From an uncultured Prevotella sp. (lineage in GTDB: Bacteria; Bacteroidota; Bacteroidia; Bacteroidales; Bacteroidaceae): a DNA stretch of 6,347 nucleotides. The first letter of the stretch is position 1. Each line of letters begins with the position of its first letter. This document shows positions 1 to 5,395 of this stretch, one piece after another. The translations under genes and the position numbers were made by a program. Under the pieces are notes generated by a model. The model was not told the origin of the DNA and searched no databases. It saw nothing but the letters and a program-made list of their open reading frames with translations. The stretch lies in NCBI GenBank assembly GCA_905372445.1, contig CAJPPF010000133.1, positions 1-6,347 of the forward strand, in the 5' to 3' direction.

Positions 1-172
1 GATACTTCCAATAGTTTCTCGTCTTTTGGTAATCATCTTGCTCGTTAATCGCAGCGATGATGTCCAGTACAGAGAACCACCACTTACTGTGTTCGTCGTC
101 CCATACGGCCCTTACTTCACGGTCGTTGAAGAAGCGAATTGATTTCTTATATTGCTCTTTATGCTCTTCCAT
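1..172 (-). CDS. Bro-N domain protein (phage antirepressor / DinD-like), N-terminal part, cut by window edge
   Basis: Reading leftward from an ATG at 172 there are 57 open codons up to the window edge. The translation contains IRFFNDREVRAVWDD at residues 12-26, then KWWFSVLDIIAAI and a YWKY motif at the edge. This matches the start of the Bro-N fold: a 'changed/used in response' strand, a W-rich hairpin, 'FSVLDII', then 'YW..LK'. The fold occurs in phage antirepressors, baculovirus BRO proteins and DinD-like chromosomal proteins, where it is thought to bind DNA. The ATG lies 10 bases after the restored stop of the Fic-like pseudogene, so the two probably shared a transcript. There is no clear Shine-Dalgarno. 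The rest of the protein, including any C-terminal domain, is outside the window, so whether it is intact and what it regulates are unknown. The domain call is firm; the biological role is inference. Confidence 0.8.
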   Translation of the reverse strand, partial: MEEHKEQYKKSIRFFNDREVRAVWDDEHSKWWFSVLDIIAAINEQDDYQKTRNYWKY

Positions 173-182
173 AGATGGGAAT

Positions 183-606
183 TTAGTTGTTCGTTTTACT
201 ACTTTTTATTACCCAATAGCCATTGCGCCGACCATTCTTGCGTTCAAGAATGCCTTGTACAGATAATTTTACGGTCATCGTCTTTACCGTTCATTCTGAT
301 TTTCCTATATGTGCAGCTATTTCTTTTTGCGTTGCATTTGGGGCTCTCCTTAATGAAGTTGAGCAATGCCAATTCTTCTAAAGTGCAATTCAATGTGCAA
401 ATATTGCACTTTGGGGCATTCTCTGCTGCACTTTGACTTTCTGCCAACACATGTAGATACCTATTCTTCAATTCATTTTTACGCAGATAGTCAGAGGTTT
501 TCAAGCCATCAACAACATGCAAACCAATAGCAGTCTGCCGCGCATAACCTTTCTTTTGTTTATGCGGTTCGCTCTGTCGGATATATTCTTCAAAGACGGT
601 CATCAT
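183..606 (-). pseudogene. Decayed Fic/VbhA-type N-terminus fused to a C-terminal winged-helix segment
   Basis: The start at 606 (ATGATG, preceded by AAAGGA) opens a frame whose first ~41 residues (FEEYIRQSEP, then QTAIGLHVVDGLKTSDYL) resemble the VbhA-like antitoxin segment at the N-terminus of many Fic AMP-transferases. At about position 483 it jumps to RKNELKNRYLHVLAES and then TLEELALLNFIKESP, which looks like the lead-in to a C-terminal winged helix. No Fic catalytic motif (HPFxxGNGR) is present, so the middle appears deleted. Near 334-339 one extra base breaks the frame. Removing it restores ATQKEIAAHIGKSE, then a TGA at 291-293 where family members usually have Arg (CGA to TGA), then TVKTMTVKLSVQGILERKNG and a stop at 183-185. 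Three lesions make this a clear pseudogene. The uncorrected frame would run to 244. The C-terminal part could instead come from an AlbA_2/RecG-like protein. Confidence 0.8.
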
Positions 607-660
607 ATTCCTTTATGAATCGATATATTCTACTTTTCATTACTTAGATATAACTATTTG

Positions 661-668
661 CAAATATA
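661..668 (-). promoter_or_regulatory. Possible Bacteroidota -7 box (TATATTTG) before the Fic-like pseudogene
   Basis: The minus strand reads TATATTTG here, matching the Bacteroidota TAnnTTTG -7 consensus. It would start a transcript about 50 bases before the ATG at 606. The matching -33 TTTG is poor: GATT lies at about the right spacing. The box sits just after the hairpin at 695-720, where a new transcription unit would be expected. Confidence 0.35.
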
Positions 669-694
669 GTAAATTTTCTTGTATGAGGAATCGA

Positions 695-720
695 AAAAGA
701 GGAGAAGTTTCTCCTCTTTT
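695..720 (-). terminator. Near-perfect hairpin, probable (bidirectional) intrinsic terminator
   Basis: The arms 695-706 (AAAAGAGGAGAA) and 709-720 (TTCTCCTCTTTT) are perfect 12-base complements, with only two bases between, so the innermost pairs must open. On the minus strand the stem runs into TTTTT; on the plus strand it ends in TTTT. It lies after the IS30 relic and before the promoter of the Fic-like pseudogene. It most likely ended minus-strand transcription coming from the AbiJ-like gene and relic region. Confidence 0.7.
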
Positions 721-744
721 AAAGTTTATACCCTCTGTAAAGAG

Positions 745-929
745 TCAACCAGCAAGTGAAATATTACGAATATTATTTGTAAAACTCCATTTTTGGCGTA
801 TAGAATTTTATTTTTTTCCTTGGTTTTCTGTTTGTTTTGGTCTATACCATCTTTATTCTTTTTATCAGTTCCTGTGCTTATATCAGTCCCTTTCGTTATG
901 TATTGTCTGATAAGTTTGTTGGTATTCTC
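745..929 (-). mobile_element. Degenerate 3' end of an IS30-family transposase gene
   Basis: Reading from 929 one frame gives ENTNKLIRQYITKGTDIS, the conserved near-C-terminal stretch of IS30 transposases (N-NGLIRQYFPKGTDF type) just after the last catalytic acidic residue. After a frame change near 858 a second frame gives TNRKPRKKIKFYTPKMEFYK, which matches the family's N-RPRK-L-TP-F signature. This part carries stops where family members usually have Gln (TAG and TAA). A third frame ends in SLAG and a stop at 745-747. The DDE catalytic core and both terminal inverted repeats are missing, so this is an immobile scar. It starts immediately after the interrupted cysteine-containing ORF at 931-1050, which suggests the element once inserted into, or was deleted against, that ORF. 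Confidence 0.8.
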
Positions 930-930
930 A

Positions 931-1050
931 ATTCATCCTTTCTGCCATGAGGAGTAGGCATTCGCCAGCCCGCTCGCAACGAGTGCCTGCGCAATGTACA
1001 AAGTCGGTGTCTAATTGGTTGTATTCTTCTTGGGTTATTGAGGCGGTTAT
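931..1050 (-). pseudogene. Fragment of an unrecognised cysteine-containing ORF
   Basis: One frame reads ITQEEYNQLDTDFVHCAG at residues 5-22 of the fragment, followed by TRCERAGECLLLMAERMN and a stop created at the junction with the IS30 relic. The three cysteines in H-C-x4-C-x5-C spacing suggest a small metal-binding or accessory protein. I have a vague impression of small proteins carried by Bacteroidales mobile elements but cannot name the family. No start codon is present: the frame is open only from the end of the AbiJ-like gene, whose stop it overlaps. It is visibly more G+C-rich than the DNA on either side, consistent with a separate origin. Confidence 0.45.
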
Positions 1051-1903
1051 TAAACTTTTTTACTTAAGTAGTTAATAAAAGCACTGCATGATACGAGCAT
1101 AAATAAGGCTTCGTCTCCACTTGGCACATATTTCCATTCTGGTTCCATTAACGCATGACGAATACCGGTGTCTTTTTGATTTGTGTATTCATATAGTTTA
1201 TCAAATGCAGATTTCAGTACTTTGGGGATTAAGATTCCTTTTTTCTCAAGATGATTTAACGCTTTTCCTAATGTACTCTCGCCAGTCTTATCGCGACAAT
1301 ACGCTTCTACTGCCGATATAGATTCTTTAATAGAGTTAGAGTAATCTCCCTCTGGTCGTTTTGAGTAAAGCTCTAATGCCTTGCTGAGGTGCATCTTTAT
1401 ATTATTGGTAGAATTCTGCATCGCAGTCTCTATAGCAGTTATTTCCTCTTTAGCAGTTATTTCCACTATTTCTTTGTTGACTACACGATAAGCAAAGTTG
1501 AGGCGTTCAAAATGGGAATTCAATAACTTGACAAAGATTTCTGCCACCGAACCTTTGGCTCGGTAATATTCTTCTAATCGTGATTCTCGGTTAAAAAGAT
1601 ATTCGATAGCGTCTTCAACTAAATCAAGTTTCTGATACCATTGCTTATTATTATTTTCTAAGAATGTGGTTGCAATAGGAGAATTATTATAAGAAAGGTT
1701 CCCTTCACGCTCGTTCAAGAAATATACCCACAAATGACGCTCTAAAGCTCTGTATTCTTCTATCCCCCCATTTGCCAGCTAAAAAATTGTTCTAACTTAT
1801 CAAAGCAAGTACAGATTGCATTTTGAACACTGAGGGGCATATCTTCTCTGATTAGGACATCAGATGGCTTTACATAGCCGTATCGTTCAGAAAAACGTGT
1901 CAT
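1050..1903 (-). pseudogene. AbiJ-like abortive-infection protein (AbiJ N-terminal domain 4 + HEPN), split by a one-base shift at a G6 tract
   Basis: The ATG at 1903 starts MTRFSERYGYVKPSDVLIRE, the typical opening of the AbiJ NTD4 family (FSERYGY...). This frame stops at 1760-1762 after 47 codons. A second frame, open from 1778 to the stop at 1050, carries ALERHLWVYFLNEREGN, QWYQKLDLVEDAIEYL and a C-terminal HEPN region. The HEPN part shows YSNSIKESISAVEAYCRD, STLGKALNHLEKKG, KLYEYTNQKDTGIRHALMEP and MLVSCSAFINYLSKK. Adding one G to the GGGGGG run (1764-1769) fuses both frames into about 284 residues, the usual length for the family. HEPN proteins are generally RNases; lactococcal AbiJ blocks phage growth. 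As it stands no full protein is made unless slippage occurs. The second half could start internally (TTG at 1733), but that lacks the N-terminal domain. The gene is A+T-rich compared with dnaK, suggesting acquisition. Confidence 0.8.
1764..1769 (-). repeat. G6 homopolymer (minus strand) at the frame break of the AbiJ-like gene
   Basis: The two open frames can only be joined between 1763 and 1778, because stops bound both frames outside that stretch. The only homopolymer there is this six-base G run. One extra G gives an uninterrupted gene. Confidence 0.7.
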
Positions 1904-1919
1904 ATTAACAACTTATAAA

Positions 1920-1953
1920 AAGCCTCGATAGCCAATATAAACTATCGAGGCTT
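1920..1953 (-). terminator. Intrinsic terminator of dnaK
   Basis: The arms 1920-1931 (AAGCCTCGATAG) and 1942-1953 (CTATCGAGGCTT) pair perfectly over 12 bases around a 10-base loop. On the minus strand the stem is followed by TTTATAAG, adding to the TT of the stem, to give a U-rich tail. It begins 21 bases after the dnaK stop. The hairpin ends only 16 bases before the ATG of the AbiJ-like gene. Confidence 0.9.
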
Positions 1954-1974
1954 ATAGAGTTACTTCTGATTAAT

Positions 1975-3891
1975 TTACTTCACTTCCTCAAAGTCGGCGT
2001 CCTGAACGTCTGGATCGTTCTGGTTGCCTTGAGAACCTCCATTGAAGCCCTGACCGCCCATGTTAGGATCTGCGCCCGGTTGAGCTCCTGGCTGTGAGTA
2101 CATCTTCTGACTCATAGCCTGCATCACGTTGTTCAACTCTGCTGTGGCAGCGTCGATGGCAGCGATGTCCTGTGCTTTGTGAGCATCCTTCAACTTCTGG
2201 AGCGCTGCATCAATGGCAGGTTTATCGTCGGCCGGAATCTTGTCGGCATTGTCCTTGAGGAAATTCTCCGTTGAGAATATCATTGAGTCTGCCTGATTAA
2301 GTTTGTCTATCTTCTCGCGCTCTTTCTTGTCAGCATCAGCATTTGCCTCTGCCTCTGCCTTCATGCGGTTGATCTCGTCCTCCGACAGACCAGATGAAGC
2401 TTCTATGCGAATCTGCTGTTCCTTGCCTGTTGCCTTATCTTTTGCAGATACGTTGAGAATACCGTTTGCGTCGATATCGAATGTTACCTCAATCTGTGGA
2501 ACACCACGACGAGCTGGAGCAATACCCTCAAGGTTGAACTGACCGATTGATTTATTCTGTGCAGCCATTGGACGCTCGCCCTGGAGTACGTGAATGGTTA
2601 CTGCGGTCTGGTTGTCTACGGCTGTAGAGAATGTCTCTGACTTCTTGCAAGGTATGGTAGAGTTTGCGTCAATAAGTTTTGTCATCACGCCACCCATTGT
2701 CTCGATACCGAGTGTAAGAGGTGTTACGTCAAGCAGAACGATATCGCCTACACCTGATTCCTTGTTGAGGATAGCGCCCTGGATAGCAGCACCTACAGCA
2801 ACAACTTCATCAGGATTTACGCCCTTTGAAGGCTCCTTGCCGAAGTAGTTCTTCACGATAGCTTGCACAGCAGGGATACGGCTTGAACCACCAACGAGGA
2901 TTACCTCGTCAATCTCTGATGTTGAGACGCCTGCGTCGCGGACAGCATTCTGGCATGGAACGAGGCAGGCCTGAATCAATCCATGAGCCAACTGCTCGAA
3001 CTGTGAGCGGGTGAGTGTCTTCACGAGATGCTTTGGCACACCGCCTTCAGCAGAGATATATGGAAGGTTGATTTCAGTAGATGTAGAGCTTGAGAGTTCA
3101 ATCTTTGCCTTTTCTGCAGCCTCCTTAAGGCGCTGCATTGCCATCGGGTCTTTGCTCAAATCGATGCCCTCTGCTGCTTTGAAATCATTTACGAGCCAGT
3201 CGATGATTACCTGATCGAAGTCGTCACCGCCAAGGTGAGTGTCACCATTTGTTGACAGCACCTCAAACACACCGCCACCGAACTCAAGGATTGAGATATC
3301 GAATGTACCACCACCAAGGTCGAACACAGCAATCTTCATATCCTTGTGAGCCTTGTCAACACCGTAAGCCAGAGCTGCTGCTGTTGGCTCGTTGACGATA
3401 CGTTGCACGTTTAGACCTGCTATCTGTCCGGCTTCCTTCGTTGCCTGACGCTGTGAGTCAGAGAAGTAAGCAGGAACGGTGATGACAGCGTCAGTCACTT
3501 CCTGACCGAGATAATCCTCTGCGGTCTTCTTCATTTTCTGCAGCACCATTGCTGAAATCTCCTGCGGAGTATACTTCTTTCCGTTGATGTCAACTCGTGG
3601 ATAACCGTTCTCGTTGACTACAGTATAAGGAACGCGTGATGCTTCCTTTCCGCTCTGTTCGAAAGTCTCGCCCATGAAGCGCTTGATAGAATATACCGTA
3701 TTTTTTGGATTAGTGATCGCCTGACGTTTTGCAGGGTCACCCACCTTACGCTCACCACCATCGATGAAGCCAATTACAGAAGGTGTTGTGCGCTTGCCCT
3801 CGCTATTAGCGATTACCACTGGCTCATTACCTTCGAATACTGCTACGCAGCTGTTTGTTGTACCTAAGTCGATACCAATAATCTTTCCCAT
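1975..3891 (-). CDS. dnaK: Hsp70 chaperone DnaK
   Basis: This is a 638-residue ATP-dependent cytoplasmic chaperone that binds exposed hydrophobic peptides and works with DnaJ and GrpE. The nucleotide-binding domain covers about 1-380: phosphate loop GIDLGTTNS (6-14), IKRFMG with Lys70, VPAYFSDSQRQATKEAG (139-155), NEPTAAALAYG (167-177), DLGGGTFDIS (191-200), GDTHLGGDDFD with Thr218 (216-226) and VGGSSRIPAV (333-342). The linker VLLDVTPLTLGIETMGG (385-401) leads into the substrate-binding domain, then a helical lid from about 500 and a Gly/Gln/Asn-rich tail ending DADFEEVK. Length and ending fit Bacteroidota DnaK. The frame extends upstream to an ATG at 3951, but family members start at MGKIIGIDLG, so 3891 is chosen; the leader is A-rich with no Shine-Dalgarno. 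No grpE, dnaJ or hrcA is adjacent. It appears monocistronic, between a sigma-54-like element and a strong terminator. Confidence 0.98.
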   Translation of the reverse strand: MGKIIGIDLGTTNSCVAVFEGNEPVVIANSEGKRTTPSVIGFIDGGERKVGDPAKRQAITNPKNTVYSIKRFMGETFEQSGKEASRVPYTVVNENGYPRVDINGKKYTPQEISAMVLQKMKKTAEDYLGQEVTDAVITVPAYFSDSQRQATKEAGQIAGLNVQRIVNEPTAAALAYGVDKAHKDMKIAVFDLGGGTFDISILEFGGGVFEVLSTNGDTHLGGDDFDQVIIDWLVNDFKAAEGIDLSKDPMAMQRLKEAAEKAKIELSSSTSTEINLPYISAEGGVPKHLVKTLTRSQFEQLAHGLIQACLVPCQNAVRDAGVSTSEIDEVILVGGSSRIPAVQAIVKNYFGKEPSKGVNPDEVVAVGAAIQGAILNKESGVGDIVLLDVTPLTLGIETMGGVMTKLIDANSTIPCKKSETFSTAVDNQTAVTIHVLQGERPMAAQNKSIGQFNLEGIAPARRGVPQIEVTFDIDANGILNVSAKDKATGKEQQIRIEASSGLSEDEINRMKAEAEANADADKKEREKIDKLNQADSMIFSTENFLKDNADKIPADDKPAIDAALQKLKDAHKAQDIAAIDAATAELNNVMQAMSQKMYSQPGAQPGADPNMGGQGFNGGSQGNQNDPDVQDADFEEVK

Positions 3892-3963
3892 AGTTATATT
3901 TTGTTTTTTGTTTATATTCTTGTTTATGTCATGGATGCTTTTGGTGTCCACACCGTGTAAGTG

Positions 3964-3979
3964 ACAAAGCGTGTGCCAA
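3964..3979 (-). promoter_or_regulatory. Sigma-54-like -24/-12 element upstream of dnaK
   Basis: The minus strand reads TTGGCACACGCTTTGT. Compared with TGGCACG-N4-TTGC it matches TGGCAC and TTG with exactly the right 12-base GG-to-G(C) spacing; the mismatches are A for G after GGCAC and T for the final C. It would start transcription about 60 bases before the ATG at 3891. No TAnnTTTG box at a suitable distance is visible in the leader. Confidence 0.45.
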
Positions 3980-4031
3980 TTATTTTTATTTCTTCATCAA
4001 CTGCCAACTACTGCCAATCTGACACAAAACC

Positions 4032-4076
4032 GACCCGCAACTCCATGGCTTCATGCCATTCCATGGGTTGTGGGTC
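4032..4076 (-). terminator. Long hairpin between the gntR-type gene and dnaK, possible terminator
   Basis: 4032-4041 pairs with 4067-4076 (ten pairs including one wobble or mismatch), and CCATGG at 4043-4048 pairs with CCATGG at 4061-4066. There is one bulged base and a 12-base loop. On the minus strand the stem is followed by GGTTTTGTG, a short U tract. It lies about 68 bases past the regulator's stop, so it could end the three-gene operon. The weak U tract keeps other roles open. Confidence 0.5.
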
Positions 4077-4090
4077 AGTCAATGGTTAGT

Positions 4091-4131
4091 GTTTCAACCC
4101 GGGATTTTGGGTTTAATACCCGGTTTGAGAG
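4091..4131. repeat. Imperfect inverted repeat with GGGTTT-type words
   Basis: GTTTCAACCCGGG (4091-4103) pairs with CCCGGTTTGAGAG (4119-4131) with three mismatches, around a loop that contains TTTTGGGTTTAA. It starts 12 bases after the regulator's stop and stands next to the hairpin at 4032-4076. It may be part of a REP-like intergenic element or a second terminator stem; there is no good T run on either strand. Confidence 0.4.
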
Positions 4132-4143
4132 TATATATGGCTG

Positions 4144-4503
4144 CTACTTTTCCATTTTGTGCAGTTCCTCAATCATGTCGTCTATGCTCATGTCGAGGAG
4201 TTTCATCTCGCGCATCACCTGTGGAAGCCGTACTTTGAGGAATTCCTCTCTGCGTTGTTTCTTTATCTGCTCGTTTGCACCTGGCGAAACGAAGTATCCG
4301 AGACCACGCTTATTATATATAATGTTCATGCGCGAGAGTTCGTCGTATGTCTTCATTGCAGTGTTAGTGTTCACCCCGAGGTTTGCGGCATACTCCCGTA
4401 CAGAAGGTATACGAGCCTCGCTGACGAATACATTTGCCACAATGTCGTCAATCAGACGGTCTGCCATTTGCAGATATATGGGTTTTTCATTATTGAATTG
4501 CAT
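4144..4503 (-). CDS. GntR-family transcriptional regulator, YtrA subfamily
   Basis: This 119-residue DNA-binding protein has an N-terminal winged helix: YLQMADRLIDDIVANVF (10-26), then the recognition region RIPSVREYAANLGVNTNTAM (31-50), TYDELSRMN, and the wing KRGLGYFVS (65-73). After it comes only a short helical tail (74-119), too small for a FadR- or HutC-type effector domain; this is typical of YtrA-type regulators. Those usually sit beside and repress ABC-2 or membrane-transport genes, binding an operator near the operon promoter. Here the gene is last in the unit, and its ATG lies inside the end of the membrane-protein gene (14-base overlap), so the two are probably translationally coupled. 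It has no Shine-Dalgarno of its own. The family call is strong; the target is inferred to be its own operon. Confidence 0.9.
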   Translation of the reverse strand: MQFNNEKPIYLQMADRLIDDIVANVFVSEARIPSVREYAANLGVNTNTAMKTYDELSRMNIIYNKRGLGYFVSPGANEQIKKQRREEFLKVRLPQVMREMKLLDMSIDDMIEELHKMEK

Positions 4504-5371
4504 TGTTTGATGTCTGTTTTTTAATTGTAAAGCTCCATTTCTTTTCTATAATTCCCATGCGGTTGAACATACGTGTTGAGAGCCATAGGTTCAGGAACGT
4601 GAAGAAGCAACTGACGATTATTGCAACGATATTTATTGTTGTCTGGAAGCCAAAGAGGAACGTTATTTCTATATTTTTGTCCATCTCTGCCACGTATTCT
4701 ACTGTAAAGGCACTAATAATACCTATTGTAAACAATATAATTATCCACACGAGTGTTGTCATCACAACCGGAACTTTACGGAAGAATGTGCCACCGAGGA
4801 TGTAAGACGTTATTAACCATAGTAAAATTCCTATGGAGGCGATGAGTCCTGTAGTCCATTCTGCAGTGTCTTGTGCTTCTTTTAAGTGGTAGAAGTTTGA
4901 TATTATTCCTCTGTCTCCTTCTGTGATTATCTCGTAAGTTATTGACATTGCTCTTCCTGACGTCAACCATGTGAGAAGCATTTGCACAATGTCGGCGGCG
5001 ATTAATGCCACTGTCGACACTACTATAGCATAGAACATTGATAATGCCACTCGCGACCAGAATTTCTCTTTATTAGAGGCAGGCAGCATGAAGAATGTCG
5101 TACGTCCCTGTTTTGTGCGCAGGTTTCTGAACAGCTCTGCGGTGAAGTATCCGCCGGCTAAGTACCCTATTAGCACGGTTGGTCCTGCCGCTTGTTGTAT
5201 CTGATATAAGAATTGCAGTTCGTCTGTGTTTGGGTGAAAACCAACAAAAACCATATGTATTAAGAGAAATCCAACTAATATGCCAAGGAAATTACTCAGT
5301 ATTTGTCTTTTTTCTGTCATCAGCGACCATTTCATGACCTTACCGAAACGTGTCATATCGAAAGTTTTCAT
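4490..5371 (-). CDS. Six-helix inner-membrane protein, ABC-2-permease-like, unknown substrate
   Basis: This 293-residue protein has about six hydrophobic segments (roughly 26-45, 62-80, 107-136, 174-194, 200-222, 239-265), a basic N-terminus and a basic C-terminal tail. A cytoplasmic-looking stretch after helix 2, with RTKQGRTTFFMLPASNKEKFWSR (split here at 85-97 and 98-107), carries the 'LPAS..EKF.SR' pattern. Bacteroidota ABC-2-like membrane proteins share that pattern. The start at 5371 is the first in-frame ATG and lies 24 bases after the GIN-domain gene. No ATP-binding subunit is in the window, so it may work without one, use one encoded elsewhere, or sense or anchor rather than transport. 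Its pairing with a YtrA-type regulator supports membership of the ABC-2/YtrA context. I cannot name a substrate. Confidence 0.8.
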   Translation of the reverse strand: MKTFDMTRFGKVMKWSLMTEKRQILSNFLGILVGFLLIHMVFVGFHPNTDELQFLYQIQQAAGPTVLIGYLAGGYFTAELFRNLRTKQGRTTFFMLPASNKEKFWSRVALSMFYAIVVSTVALIAADIVQMLLTWLTSGRAMSITYEIITEGDRGIISNFYHLKEAQDTAEWTTGLIASIGILLWLITSYILGGTFFRKVPVVMTTLVWIIILFTIGIISAFTVEYVAEMDKNIEITFLFGFQTTINIVAIIVSCFFTFLNLWLSTRMFNRMGIIEKKWSFTIKKQTSNNAIQ

Positions 5372-5395
5372 ACGTAAATATTGTTTTTATGTCTG

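Noticed and set aside
683..910. Plus-strand open frame rich in Phe, Leu and Tyr
   Set aside because: It is the complement of A-rich IS30 transposase sequence and of a hairpin; no domain or start signal supports it.
920..1050. A tRNA or small RNA in the G+C-richer patch
   Set aside because: No cloverleaf or TTC-loop pattern was found, and the patch reads as a protein fragment on the minus strand.
3892..3951. Upstream ATG giving DnaK a 20-residue extension
   Set aside because: The extension is Asn/Lys-rich with no family support; all DnaK proteins begin at the MGKIIGIDLG-type start, and the predicted transcript would begin at about this upstream ATG.
3892..4143. CIRCE (HrcA) operator in front of dnaK
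   Set aside because: No TTAGCACTC/GAGTGCTAA inverted repeat is present on either strand.
3971..4524. Long plus-strand open frames across the gntR-type gene
   Set aside because: They mirror the clear winged-helix regulator on the minus strand and show no domain of their own.
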